64,000 nt of DNA from Amycolatopsis lexingtonensis (GCF_014873755.1 NZ_JADBEG010000001.1:5067501-5131500), one strand, 5' to 3'; positions 35,932 through 44,472 are shown, counted from the first letter of the stretch. A program made the numbers and translations. Notes: a model not told the origin generated them from the letters alone.

Positions 35932-36550
35932 CCCCGGACGAGGCCGCGACGCGCTTGGCGGAGCGGTTCCAGCTCCACCAGCCGTGCACGACGAGCCCGG
36001 CGAACACGATGTAGATCGCCGCCGAGAAGTAGAGCCCAGAGGAGATCTGCAGCGGCACGCCGATCGCGTCGACGACCAGCCAGACCAGCCAGAACTCGAC
36101 GAGTCCCGCGCCCTGCGCGCCGAACGCGACCAGGGTGCCGACGAAGATGGCGGCGTCCGGCCACGGCGCCCAGGACGCGTTCAGCGCGTCCAGGACCAGC
36201 GCCATGACGGTCGTGCCGACGACGAAGGCGCCGAGCATGACCAGCCGTTCGGCGAGCCGGCCCGAGCGGACGACGACGCCGAACACCGGGTCCTTGCGGC
36301 GCGTCCAGGCCCACCAGCCGTAGAGCGAGATGGCGAGGATGGCGACCTGCCGGGCGGCGAGCCCGCCGAGGTGCGCGGAGACGTAGACGGCGAACAGCAG
36401 CACGGTGGCCCCGACCTGCACGGGCCACGTCCACAGGGTGCGACGCTGCGCGAGGAACACGACCGCCAGCGCGAACACCTGCCCGGCGAGCTCCGCGATC
36501 GAAATCCACTGGCCCAGCACGGTGATCCCGTGGTGCAGCAGGAAGTCCAC
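35912..36550 (-). CDS. pnuC: Nicotinamide riboside/mononucleotide-type transporter PnuC
   Basis: A 212-residue protein with about seven helices. The PnuC fold signature is present: tryptophan-rich motifs LYGWWAWTRRKD and VHGWWSWNRS at positions matching the WxxW motifs that stack on the vitamin ring. GGLAARQVAILAISL and FWLVWLVVDAIGVPLQ are also typical. It starts at GTG 36550 after AAGGGG. PnuC homologues also carry thiamine, riboflavin or other nucleosides; the regulatory sequence upstream is too short to show a recognisable riboswitch, so the substrate stays open. Confidence 0.88.
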   Translation of the reverse strand: MDFLLHHGITVLGQWISIAELAGQVFALAVVFLAQRRTLWTWPVQVGATVLLFAVYVSAHLGGLAARQVAILAISLYGWWAWTRRKDPVFGVVVRSGRLAERLVMLGAFVVGTTVMALVLDALNASWAPWPDAAIFVGTLVAFGAQGAGLVEFWLVWLVVDAIGVPLQISSGLYFSAAIYIVFAGLVVHGWWSWNRSAKRVAASSGVMAASS

Positions 36551-36605
36551 GGCACGCCCCTTTCGTCCTACCCGCTCCCAACATGCTCCGCGCGAGGTGA
36601 ATTCC

Positions 36606-37325
36606 CTAGGGACTGTGAGGGGCGGTACATCCCACCTCGTGGACGTCCCCGACGCGGAGCACGCCCCCGCGGACGACGCGGGCTTGCACGCCGAAGGTCA
36701 CCTCGTTCACCTCGGAGATCGTCTTCAGCAGCCCGGGCGCGGCGGGCAGGTCTTCGCACGGCAGGCCGACCATCACGCAGCGGAAGGCCTTGCGGAGGAC
36801 CTCCAGCTCCACTTCGCCGATCCGCACCCGCTCCCCCACCCAGGACTCCTCGGCGCGCTCGGGCGCCGGTCCGGTGTCGAGCAGGAGGTTGGCCCGGAAC
36901 CGCCGCTCGTCGAGCGCGACGCCGGGCGCGCGTTCGGTCAGCCAGGCCAGCGAGGACGTCGTGACCAGGTGGACCTCGGCTTCGTCGTGGTGCGGGATCT
37001 CCGCTTCCTTGGCCAGCTCGACCCCGGGGAACTCCAGCGCGGCGGCGAGCTCGGCGTGCACGCCGCTGTCGTCACCGCGGAGCACACGCCCGTCCGGGAA
37101 GGTCAGCACCGGGACGTCGCCGTCGTAGCGGGCGGCGAAGGCGTGCAGGCCCGGCATCCGCCGGAACCGGGTGGTGTTCTTGCCGCTGCCGAACTTGCCG
37201 CCGGGATCCCGGACGGCGTACAGGCGGTCGCCCTCGAGCCCGCGCTCCCCGACCGCGACCTCGGTCAGCCGTTCGCCCGCCATCGACTTCACCGGATAGC
37301 GCCAGAGCGCCGCCACGACCCCCAT
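36606..37325 (-). CDS. MOSC domain protein (YiiM/mARC-like)
   Basis: A 239-residue protein with an N-terminal MOSC_N beta-barrel (WRYPVKSMAGERLTEVAVGE, then GLEGDRLYAVRDPGGKF) and a C-terminal MOSC domain (DERRFRANLLLDTG, then the cysteine in KAFRCVMVGLPCEDLPA). In this superfamily the conserved cysteine binds molybdenum cofactor sulfur, and the enzymes reduce N-hydroxylated compounds. I take ATG 37325 (MGVVAALWRYPVKSM); an upstream frame is repeat-derived. A type A palindromic repeat lies 27 bases upstream, so its promoter must overlap or abut the repeat. Confidence 0.88.
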   Translation of the reverse strand: MGVVAALWRYPVKSMAGERLTEVAVGERGLEGDRLYAVRDPGGKFGSGKNTTRFRRMPGLHAFAARYDGDVPVLTFPDGRVLRGDDSGVHAELAAALEFPGVELAKEAEIPHHDEAEVHLVTTSSLAWLTERAPGVALDERRFRANLLLDTGPAPERAEESWVGERVRIGEVELEVLRKAFRCVMVGLPCEDLPAAPGLLKTISEVNEVTFGVQARVVRGGVLRVGDVHEVGCTAPHSP

Positions 37326-37351
37326 CGCCCCAGGGTAGTGCCCGCCGCGAC

Positions 37352-37404
37352 GTCTTGAATGAGTCATTCAGGTCTTCGGAGGTCCTGAATGACTCATTCA
37401 AGAC
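37352..37404. repeat. Paired palindromic repeat, type A, copy 3
   Basis: Left arm 37352-37372 and right arm 37384-37404, identical to copy 1 (6883-6935), with an 11-base spacer that differs from copy 1 by about one base. It sits in the 151-base gap between the MOSC gene start and the mechanosensitive-channel-like gene stop. Confidence 0.9.
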
Positions 37405-37419
37405 AGCCGGGAACGCGAA

Positions 37420-37456
37420 AACGGGCCCGGCGGCTTCCTCGCCCGCCGGGCCCGTT
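37420..37456 (-). terminator. Intrinsic terminator of the mechanosensitive-channel-like gene
   Basis: Perfect 14-bp arms AACGGGCCCGGCGG (37420-37433) and its complement (37443-37456) with a 9-base loop. On the minus strand the stem runs into CGTTTTCGCG, giving a short T-run. It lies 20 bases after the gene's stop. Confidence 0.8.
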
Positions 37457-37476
37457 CCCGGATTCCCGCTACCGCG

Positions 37477-38250
37477 TCACATCTGGGGACGCGGGGTGCC
37501 GGCCGGCGGCGTCGGGGTGTTGTCCGCGCCCACCGGGGTCCGCGGCCGCTCGGCCGTGCCCATCTCGCCGGTGCGCTGCTTCGGCGTCTCGAGCTGGTGC
37601 TCCATGTTCGCCATCCAGCCGCGCCAGCGGTCCTGCGCCGGCTTGATCAGGCCACCGCCGAAGCCGACGACGATCACGCCGCCGATCGTGGCCAGTACCG
37701 CGATCAGGACCGGGCCGGTGATCGCCGTCGCGATGTTCACCTGGCCCAGCGCCGCGATGATGCCGAACGCCATGATCAGCCAGTAGGCCGCCATCGACAG
37801 CGGGCGTGCCGCGCCCCGGCCGGACAGCGCCGACGCGACGACGTCCCGCACGACCTTCGCGATCGCCGCGGCCACCACCACGAGCACCAGCGCGACCACG
37901 ATCCGCGGCAGGAACGCGATGATGTCGTTGAGCAGCTGGCTCACCGGGTTCGTCGGCCCGAACACGCCGAACGCCAGCTGCAGCGCGATCAGCAGGACGA
38001 AGTAGTACACCAATTTGACGAGGATCCCGGCCGCGTCGATCTTCTGGCTGCCGACGTTCCCGGAAAGGCCGGTCTTCTCGACCAGTTTCCCGAACCCCAC
38101 TTTGCCGAGGACGAGCCCCAGCGCTTTCGAAATCGCCTTCGCGATCAGCCAGCCGATCAGCAGGATGATCAAGAATCCGACGAGTTTCGGGACGAACGTG
38201 GCCACCAGGTTCCACGCCTGCCCGAGCCCGTCTTTCAGTTGCTGGCCCAT
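37477..38250 (-). CDS. Mechanosensitive-channel-like TM-helix protein (CmpX-type)
   Basis: A 257-residue membrane protein with about five helices. It has two repeats of the conserved TM_helix pattern seen in small mechanosensitive channels: VPKLVGFLIILLIGWLIAKA and LPRIVVALVLVVVAAAIAKV, each followed by an amphipathic glycine-rich helix. The segment GLIKPAQDRWRGW and a proline-rich cytoplasmic tail end it. It starts at ATG 38250 with GGAGGGAG upstream. The full MscS beta domain is absent, so it is a shorter CmpX-like relative; channel activity is inferred from the fold family. Confidence 0.8.
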   Translation of the reverse strand: MGQQLKDGLGQAWNLVATFVPKLVGFLIILLIGWLIAKAISKALGLVLGKVGFGKLVEKTGLSGNVGSQKIDAAGILVKLVYYFVLLIALQLAFGVFGPTNPVSQLLNDIIAFLPRIVVALVLVVVAAAIAKVVRDVVASALSGRGAARPLSMAAYWLIMAFGIIAALGQVNIATAITGPVLIAVLATIGGVIVVGFGGGLIKPAQDRWRGWMANMEHQLETPKQRTGEMGTAERPRTPVGADNTPTPPAGTPRPQM

Positions 38251-38574
38251 ACCGACTCCCTCCACGGGTTTTGCGCCCGAATCTCCACCCGCAGATTCGG
38301 GGTGGTGCCGCTGTGTTGCACCGGATCGTCGATCAGGTACCCAGCGGCGGCAACTCGTGCGCCCCACGATCGAGTGAGACGACTGGCGCGGAAAGATCAC
38401 CGGTGGCCATACTGGTTCTACCGGTGGGGACCGGGGAGACGAGGCCGTCCGGCGCAGCGTAAACCGCGAGCGCCGGGCGGCCTCGAGCATTCGGTGGACA
38501 CTCGAGCGCGGACAACAGTGTTCCGGCCCCCGGACACCGAAGCGTCCGAGGGCCGGATGAACAATCGGCGAACC
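38251..38574. other. Intergenic region between the channel-like gene and the ABC permease
   Basis: About 324 bases with no gene. It holds a terminator-like hairpin after the ABC operon (38522-38557) and, near the channel-like gene, an inverted repeat with 9-bp arms CCCGAATCT (38276-38284) and AGATTCGGG (38293-38301) that may regulate that gene or form a leader hairpin. Confidence 0.5.
38522..38557 (-). terminator. Terminator of the NatAB-type operon
   Basis: A stem of TCCGGCCC (38522-38529) with GGGCCGGA (38550-38557) continues after one mismatch as CGGAC/GTCCG around an 8-base loop. It lies 17 bases past the permease stop on the minus strand. Confidence 0.6.
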
Positions 38575-39795
38575 TCAGGCGGCGCGCAGGGCGTCGCGCA
38601 GTTTCACCTTCGCGCCACTGCGCATGACCGCGTTCCGGTAGATCCGCGCGGCGAGCCAGATCAGCCCCGGAATCATCAGCACCACCAGCCCCACCGACAA
38701 CACGGCTTCCCACACCGGAACCCCGCCCATCGCCAGCCGCATCGGCATCAGCGTCGGCGCGAAGACCGGGATCACGGAAAGCACCTCGACGAACGTGTTT
38801 CCCGGGTCCGACGGCAGCACGGAAATGCCGACGACGTATCCGGCGATCACGAACATCAGCGCGGGCATCGTCGCGCCGCCGACGTCTTCCTGGCGCGAAA
38901 CGAGCGCGCCCAGCGCGGCGAACACGATCGAGTACATGAAGAACCCGAGCAGGTACCAGACGATCAGCCAGACGACCGTGCCGACCGCGGCCGAAACGGA
39001 AATGGTGAGCACCCCGGACGCCAGCCCGGCGATCACCCCGCCGGCCCCGATGACGAGCATTTGGATCAGCCCGACCACGCCGATGCCCAGCACCTTCCCG
39101 GCCATCAGCTGCCACGGCTTGATCGTCGACAGCAGCAGTTCCACGACCCGCGAGGTCTTTTCCTCGACCACGCCCTGCGCCACGCTCTGGCCGTTGATCA
39201 TCAGCGAGAGGTAGATCAGGATGCCGGCCGCGATGCCCAGCACCAGCTGCTGGCCGTTGTAGTCGTACGGCTGCTCCAGCGGCGGGTCTTCGACGAACTT
39301 CGCGGCCGCGACGGCGGATTCGAACTGCGCGGGGTTGCCGCCCAGCGCGGTGATCTGCTGGTCGAGCGCGACCTGGCGGGCCAGCAGCTGGAGCACGTTC
39401 GAGAGCTTGCCGTCGAGGTCCTTCTTCACCTGGACGTGCACGGTCTTGCCGTCGCCGGTGAGCAGCGCGTCGATCGAGCCGTCGGCCAGCTTGGCGCGCC
39501 CGGCGGCGTCGTCGGCGACCTGGGTGACGTCGATGGTCTCGTCGACGGCCTGGCCACCGGCCTTGAGCGGCGCCGCGAACGGCGCCGTCGCCGGGGTGTA
39601 GCCGACCGTCGAGTCGGCGCCGCCGCCACCCGAGAGCAGCTTGATCAGCAGAATGCCGACCACGATCAGCAGCAACATGACCACGGTGGCGACGCGGAAG
39701 GCCTTCGACTTCACGCGGGTGCTGATCTCGCGGGAGGCGACCAGCCCCACCGCCGCGGCCGGGCTCATCCGGACGTCCGGGAGCGGGCTGTTCAT
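38575..39795 (-). CDS. ABC-2 type transporter permease (NatB-like)
   Basis: A 406-residue membrane subunit. One N-terminal helix (RVATVVMLLLIVVGILLIKL) is followed by a large extracytoplasmic domain of about 140 residues and a cluster of five or six helices, including LGIAAGILIYLSLMINGQSV. The conserved EEKTSRVVELLLSTIKPWQL is the hallmark loop of NatB/ABC-2 permeases. It starts at ATG 39795, overlapping the stop of the ATPase gene by 4 bases, so the two form one exporter. NatAB exports sodium in Bacillus; the substrate here is not determined. Confidence 0.9.
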   Translation of the reverse strand: MNSPLPDVRMSPAAAVGLVASREISTRVKSKAFRVATVVMLLLIVVGILLIKLLSGGGGADSTVGYTPATAPFAAPLKAGGQAVDETIDVTQVADDAAGRAKLADGSIDALLTGDGKTVHVQVKKDLDGKLSNVLQLLARQVALDQQITALGGNPAQFESAVAAAKFVEDPPLEQPYDYNGQQLVLGIAAGILIYLSLMINGQSVAQGVVEEKTSRVVELLLSTIKPWQLMAGKVLGIGVVGLIQMLVIGAGGVIAGLASGVLTISVSAAVGTVVWLIVWYLLGFFMYSIVFAALGALVSRQEDVGGATMPALMFVIAGYVVGISVLPSDPGNTFVEVLSVIPVFAPTLMPMRLAMGGVPVWEAVLSVGLVVLMIPGLIWLAARIYRNAVMRSGAKVKLRDALRAA

Positions 39796-40700
39796 GCGGG
39801 AACCTCCTCGGTCGTCACGACGGAACGGAACAGGTCGGCCAGCGAAGGCTGCTCGCGCGCGAACTCGCGCACCGGCCCGGTGGCCAGCGCGGCCTTGAGG
39901 ACGTCCTGGTCGTCCGCGCCCTCACCCAGCTCCAGCTCGGTGACCGTGCCCTTGCGGCCGAGCACCCGCACGCCCGCGACGCCGTCGGCCCAGCCGTCGC
40001 CGGCCTCCGGGACGTCGACGCGCAGCCGCACGGCGCCGCCGGAGCGCAACTCGCCGACCGTGCCGACCTCGACCATCTGTCCACTCCGGACGATCCCGAC
40101 CCGGTCGCACAGCCGCTCGACGAGGTCGAGCTGGTGGCTGGAGAACACGACCGGCACGCCCTCGGCGGCCTTTTCCTTGAGCACCGCGCTCATCACGTCG
40201 ACCGCGACCGGGTCGAGGCCGGAGAACGGCTCGTCGAGCACCAGGATCCGCGGCTCGTGCACCAGCGCCGCGGCCAGCTGGACGCGCTGCTGGTTGCCGA
40301 GGCTGAGCTTCTGCACCTCGTCGTCGCGGCGGGCGGCGACGCCCAGCCGTTCGGTCCACTTCTCCGCCGACGACCGCGCCGCGGCCGCGGACATGCCGTG
40401 CAGCCGCGCGAGGTACGTCAGCTGCTCGGCCACCTTCATCTTCGGGTAGAGCCCGCGTTCCTCGGGCATGTACCCGATGTGGCGCCGCGTTTCGTGCGTC
40501 ACCGGCTGCCCGTCGTAGCGCACTTCGCCGCCGTCGGCGGACAGCACGCCGAGCGCGATGCGCATGGTCGTGGTCTTGCCTGCCCCGTTGCTGCCGACGA
40601 ACCCGAACAATTCGCCCGGCCGGACGTCGAAGGTCATTTCGCGCAATGCGACCACGTCGCCGTAGCGTTTGGAGATCGCGTCGATCTCTAAACCGGTCAT
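39792..40700 (-). CDS. ABC transporter ATP-binding protein (NatA-like)
   Basis: A 302-residue ATPase subunit. Walker A is GSNGAGKTTTMRIALG, the ABC signature LSLGNQQRVQLAAALV, Walker B ILVLDEPFSGLDPVAVD, and the switch histidine is in VVFSSHQLDLVERL. The signature reads LSLGN rather than LSGGQ, as is common in NatA-type exporters. A C-terminal DUF4162-like domain follows. The start is ATG 40700 with GGGGGAA upstream. It is the first gene of a two-gene operon with the permease, divergent from fasR across 131 bases. Confidence 0.93.
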   Translation of the reverse strand: MTGLEIDAISKRYGDVVALREMTFDVRPGELFGFVGSNGAGKTTTMRIALGVLSADGGEVRYDGQPVTHETRRHIGYMPEERGLYPKMKVAEQLTYLARLHGMSAAAARSSAEKWTERLGVAARRDDEVQKLSLGNQQRVQLAAALVHEPRILVLDEPFSGLDPVAVDVMSAVLKEKAAEGVPVVFSSHQLDLVERLCDRVGIVRSGQMVEVGTVGELRSGGAVRLRVDVPEAGDGWADGVAGVRVLGRKGTVTELELGEGADDQDVLKAALATGPVREFAREQPSLADLFRSVVTTEEVPA

Positions 40701-40831
40701 TCCGGTTCCCCCATTTCTCTCCTGCTTCCCCGGTGCCCGCGATCCTAGGCAGTACTGACACGCTCCGCCTACCTTCCCGCGTTGCCGCCGGGGGCTACGA
40801 AAGTTGCGGAGCACGTAGGATCGCTCCAACC

Positions 40832-42046
40832 ATGGACGGAACCACCACCCCGCGCCGGGTGCCGAAGCACCACGGACTGTCCGCGAAGACGCTCCGGCGG
40901 CTCGAGCACGCGTCCGGCAGCCTGGCCAGCGCCAGCATCGCGGTGATGGAGCGGCGGCTGACCTGGTTCGCCCGGCTGCCCGCCGACCAGCGCGCGAGCG
41001 TGCTGCTGATCACCCAGGCGGGCGCCGCGGGCTTCGTCGACTGGCTGCGGGACTCGAAGGAAGCCCTGCAGCTGACGACCGAGGCGTTCCGCGACGCCCC
41101 GGCCGAGCTGTCGCGGTGGGTCAGCCTCCGCCAGGCAGTCGGCATGGTGCGCCTGGCGATCGAGGTTTTCGAAGAGCAATTGCCGGAGTTCGCCGCGAAT
41201 GAAGCGGAACGGGCGGCACTGATCGAAGGAATCCTCCGTTACGGCCGGGAAATCGCGTTCGCGGCGGCCAACTCGTACGCGGCCGCGGCGGAAGCGCGCG
41301 GCGCGTGGGACGCCCGGCTGGAGGCGCTGGTCGTCGACGGCATCGTCCGCGGCGACGCCGAGGAGTCGGTGCTCTCCCGCGCCACGGCGCTGGGCTGGGA
41401 CCCGACCGCGGCGGCGACCGTCCTGGTCGGCAACCCGCCGTCGGACGACCCGCCCGCCGTCGTGTTCGAGGTCCGCAGCCGCGCCGCCCGCGTCGGCCGC
41501 CCGGTGCTGCTGTCGGTCCAGGGCTCCCGGCTGGTCGTCGTGGTCGGCGGGCCGACCGACGGCGGCGTCAAGGAGCGGGAAATCCTGGCCCGCATGTCGG
41601 TCGCGTTCGCCGAGGGCCCGGTGGTCGCCGGCCCGACGGTCCCGTCGCTGGCCGAAGCCCACCACAGCGCGACCGAGGCGCTCTCCGGGCTGCGCGCGGT
41701 GGTCGGCTGGCCGGGCGCGCCCCGGCCGGTCCGGTCGGAAGACCTGCTGCCCGAGCGCGCCCTGTCCGGGGACGCGGAGGCCGAGCGCCTGCTGGTGGAC
41801 TCGATCGCGCGGCCGCTGGAGGAGGCGGGCCCGACGCTGCAGCGGACCGTGGAGGCCTACCTGGAGAGCGGGGGCGTGCTGGAGACGTGCGCGAAGACGT
41901 TGTTCGTGCACCCGAACACGGTCCGCTACCGGTTGCGGAAGGCGGCGGAGCTGACCGGCTGCCAGCCGACCGACCCCCGCGACGCGCTGGTGCTGCGGAT
42001 CGCGCTCACGGTGGGCAGGCTGGCCCGCGCCCGCGGCCTCTGGTGA
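40832..42046 (+). CDS. fasR: PucR-family transcriptional activator of fatty acid synthesis (FasR-like)
   Basis: A 404-residue regulator. The C-terminal PucR helix-turn-helix (HTH_30) is clear: TVEAYLESGGVLETCAKTLF, then VHPNTVRYRLRKAAELTG. A GGDEF-like CdaR/PucR middle region precedes it. It lies immediately upstream of fabD-fabH-acpP-fabF. This is the position and family of FasR (SCO2386) of Streptomyces coelicolor, a PucR-type activator of that operon, and of Rv2242 in M. tuberculosis. I therefore assign the role with good confidence by synteny. It starts at ATG 40832. Note that mycobacterial FasR (Rv3208) is an unrelated TetR protein with the same name. Confidence 0.9.
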   Translation: MDGTTTPRRVPKHHGLSAKTLRRLEHASGSLASASIAVMERRLTWFARLPADQRASVLLITQAGAAGFVDWLRDSKEALQLTTEAFRDAPAELSRWVSLRQAVGMVRLAIEVFEEQLPEFAANEAERAALIEGILRYGREIAFAAANSYAAAAEARGAWDARLEALVVDGIVRGDAEESVLSRATALGWDPTAAATVLVGNPPSDDPPAVVFEVRSRAARVGRPVLLSVQGSRLVVVVGGPTDGGVKEREILARMSVAFAEGPVVAGPTVPSLAEAHHSATEALSGLRAVVGWPGAPRPVRSEDLLPERALSGDAEAERLLVDSIARPLEEAGPTLQRTVEAYLESGGVLETCAKTLFVHPNTVRYRLRKAAELTGCQPTDPRDALVLRIALTVGRLARARGLW

Positions 42047-42128
42047 GGGCCGCGTCACGTGATGGACTTAACAGCGAAAGGTGATTGAACCCGACAAGGC
42101 ATCCGGGTTACGCGCGAGCTTCTCCGGC

Positions 42129-42157
42129 GCGTCTTTGGAGGGTTCCGACAAAGACGC
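42129..42157. promoter_or_regulatory. Inverted repeat upstream of fabD, candidate FasR site
   Basis: Perfect 9-bp arms GCGTCTTTG (42129-42137) and CAAAGACGC (42149-42157) with an 11-base centre, so half-sites are 20 bp apart (two turns). It lies 62 bases upstream of the fabD start in the 172-base fasR-fabD gap, which is where FasR must act. A weak terminator is the alternative, but no T-run follows. Confidence 0.55.
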
Positions 42158-42218
42158 CGCGTAGACACTGTGAGCGTCGGCATCCCCGGAAAGGCCCGTC
42201 GCCGTGTTGTCTTGAAGG

Positions 42219-43142
42219 GTGACAGCAGCAGTCCTCGCTCCCGGTCAGGGGTCCCAGGCCCCCGGTATGTTCACGCCCTGGCTCGACCTCGACGGCGCGC
42301 GCGAGCGCGTCGCCCAGTGGTCCGACCGCGCCGGGCTCGACCTGCTCCGCCTCGGCACCGAGGCGGACGCGGACGAGATCCAGGACACCGCGGTCGCGCA
42401 GCCGCTGATCGTCGCGCTCTCGCTGCTCACCTTCGAGCACCTGCAGGCCACCGCGCCGGTCCCCGCGGACGCGCCGGTCGCCGGCCACTCCGTCGGCGAA
42501 CTCGCCGCGGCCGCGATCGCCGGGGTGCTGAAGCCCGAGGACGCCGTCGCGCTCGCCGCCGTCCGCGGGGCCGAGATGGCCAAGGCCTGCGCGCTCGAAC
42601 CGACGTCGATGGCCGCGGTCATGCTCGGGGACCCCGAGCAGGTCGTCGCGTGGCTGGAAGAACGCGGCCTGACCGCCGCGAACCGCAACGGAGCGGGGCA
42701 GATCGTCGCCTCCGGCGCGGCCGACGCCGTCGCGCAGATCGTCGCCGAGCCCCTGGAAGGCACGAAGATCCGCGCCCTCAAGGTCGCCGGCGCGTTCCAC
42801 ACGCAGTACATGGCGCCCGCCGAAGAGGCGTTGCGCGCCCACGCCGCCGGGCTGACCCCGGCCGACCCCACCCGGCCGCTGCTGTCCAATGCGGACGGCG
42901 CCGTCGTCACCAGCGGAGCCGAGTACCTGGAGCGGCTCGTTTCCCAGGTCACCCGGTCGGTCCGCTGGGACCTGACGATGGACGGCCTGGTCTCGCTCGG
43001 CGTCACCCGCACCGTCGAACTCGCGCCCGCGGGCACCCTGACCGGACTGGTCAAGCGGCAGCTCAAGGGCGTCGTCACCACTACCACCGCGCTGAAGTCG
43101 CCCGCCGAACTGGCGGCGCTGCGCCAGGAGGACGCCTCGTGA
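42219..43142 (+). CDS. fabD: Malonyl-CoA:ACP transacylase
   Basis: A 307-residue enzyme that loads malonate onto ACP. The start of the protein, APGQGSQAPGMF, is the FabD oxyanion-hole motif. The nucleophile serine is in VAGHSVGELAAAAIAG, and the catalytic histidine in VAGAFHTQYMAPA. The arginine that binds the malonyl carboxylate appears in the RGAEMAKAC region. The start is GTG 42219, giving the standard N-terminus; its Shine-Dalgarno is weak, since GAAGG abuts the start. It is the first gene of the FAS II operon and its stop overlaps the fabH start (GTGA). Confidence 0.95.
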   Translation: MTAAVLAPGQGSQAPGMFTPWLDLDGARERVAQWSDRAGLDLLRLGTEADADEIQDTAVAQPLIVALSLLTFEHLQATAPVPADAPVAGHSVGELAAAAIAGVLKPEDAVALAAVRGAEMAKACALEPTSMAAVMLGDPEQVVAWLEERGLTAANRNGAGQIVASGAADAVAQIVAEPLEGTKIRALKVAGAFHTQYMAPAEEALRAHAAGLTPADPTRPLLSNADGAVVTSGAEYLERLVSQVTRSVRWDLTMDGLVSLGVTRTVELAPAGTLTGLVKRQLKGVVTTTTALKSPAELAALRQEDAS

Positions 43143-44122
43143 CCGACCGACCGGCCCTGAGCCTCAACCCGGGCTCCCGCGGCAGCCGCGTGCTGGGCGT
43201 CGGCAGCTACCAGCCCGAGCGGATCGTCACCAACGACGACCTCTCGAAGATCATGGAAACCAACGACGAGTGGATCCGCACGCGCGTCGGCATCATCGAG
43301 CGCCGCTTCGCCGACAAGGGTGAGCTGCTGACCGACATGGCCGTCGCCGCCGGCACCGCCGCGCTGGCCGACGCCGGCGTCGATCCGTCCGAAGTGGACA
43401 CGGTCATCCTGCCGAACTGCACGATGCCGACCCCGATCCCGAACGCGGCCGCCCAGGTCGCCGCCCGGATCGGCATCCCGAGCCCCGGCGCGTTCGACCT
43501 CAACGCCGCGTGCGCCGGGTTCTGCTACGGCCTGGGCGTCGCCTCCGACCTGATCCGCGGCGGCTCGGCCAAGAAGGTCCTCGTGATCGGCGCCGAGAAG
43601 CTCACCGATTCGGTGAACCCGACCGACCGCGCGAACGCGATCATCTTCGCCGACGGCGCGGGCGCCGCGGTCGTCGGCGCGTCCGACGAGCCGCAGATCG
43701 GCCCGGTTTCCTGGGGCAGCGCCGGCGACCTCGTCGACCTGATCGGGATGACCGAGGACGAGTTCATCTACCAGGAGGGCCAGTCGGTCTTCCGGTGGGC
43801 GACCACGAAGATCGCGCCGATCGCGATGCAGGCGCTCGACGTCGCCGGGCTGAAGCCGTCCGATGTGGACGTGCTGATCCCGCACCAGGCGAACCTGCGC
43901 ATCGTCGAGGCGATCGCGAAGAAGCTGCGGGCCAACGGCGCCCGCGAGGACATGGTCGTCGCGGACGACATCAAGTACTCCGGCAACACCTCGTCGGCGT
44001 CCATCCCCCTCGCGCTGGACCACATGCGCAAGGCCGGGACGGCGAAGTCCGGCGACGTGGTGCTGGCGGTCGGGTTCGGCGCGGGCCTGTCCTACGCCGG
44101 GCAGGCGTTCGTCTGCCCCTGA
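43139..44122 (+). CDS. fabH: Beta-ketoacyl-ACP synthase III
   Basis: A 327-residue initiating condensing enzyme joining an acyl-CoA primer to malonyl-ACP. The catalytic cysteine is in FDLNAACAGFCYGLGVA, the histidine in LIPHQANLRIVEAIAKKL, and the asparagine in IKYSGNTSSASIPLALD. ETNDEWIRTRVGIIERRF is the conserved N-terminal substrate-site block. It is translationally coupled to fabD and precedes acpP. Mycobacteria carry their FabH elsewhere, so this arrangement follows the Streptomyces order. Confidence 0.96.
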   Translation: MTDRPALSLNPGSRGSRVLGVGSYQPERIVTNDDLSKIMETNDEWIRTRVGIIERRFADKGELLTDMAVAAGTAALADAGVDPSEVDTVILPNCTMPTPIPNAAAQVAARIGIPSPGAFDLNAACAGFCYGLGVASDLIRGGSAKKVLVIGAEKLTDSVNPTDRANAIIFADGAGAAVVGASDEPQIGPVSWGSAGDLVDLIGMTEDEFIYQEGQSVFRWATTKIAPIAMQALDVAGLKPSDVDVLIPHQANLRIVEAIAKKLRANGAREDMVVADDIKYSGNTSSASIPLALDHMRKAGTAKSGDVVLAVGFGAGLSYAGQAFVCP

Positions 44123-44197
44123 TCACCGTTACGCTCCCCGCGGGCGCTCGCCCGAGGGAATACAGACCCCCAGAAAGACCGAGAAGGGAACAACCCC

Positions 44198-44443
44198 ATG
44201 GCTGACAACGCTGAGATCCTCGCCGGCCTCGCCGAGATCGTCGAAGAGGTGGCCGGTGTGGCTCAGGACGACGTCACCGCCGAGAAGTCGTTCGTGGACG
44301 ACCTGGACATCGACTCGCTGTCGATGGTCGAGATCGCCGTGCAGGCCGAGGACAAGTTCGGCGTCAAGATCCCGGACGACGAGCTCGCCAACCTCAAGAC
44401 CGTGGGCGACGCCGTGAACTACGTTTCGGCCAACTCCAAGTAA
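44198..44443 (+). CDS. acpP: Acyl carrier protein
   Basis: An 81-residue acidic helical protein that carries growing acyl chains. The phosphopantetheine serine is Ser40 in DDLDIDSLSMVEIAVQAEDK. It ends with the usual PDDELANLKTVGDAVNYV. It starts at ATG 44198 with GAAGGGAA upstream, in the conserved slot between fabH and fabF. Confidence 0.97.
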   Translation: MADNAEILAGLAEIVEEVAGVAQDDVTAEKSFVDDLDIDSLSMVEIAVQAEDKFGVKIPDDELANLKTVGDAVNYVSANSK

Positions 44444-44472
44444 GTCCTCTTCCCCTCCTTGAGGAGACTCCC

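Noticed and set aside
36551-36605. Riboswitch upstream of pnuC
   Set aside because: The gap to the MOSC stop is only 55 bases and shows no recognisable NAD or TPP aptamer core.
34315-38250. Biosynthetic gene cluster
   Set aside because: The acyl-CoA synthetase, SDRs and transporters in the window are scattered single genes; no PKS, NRPS, terpene or RiPP core gene is present.
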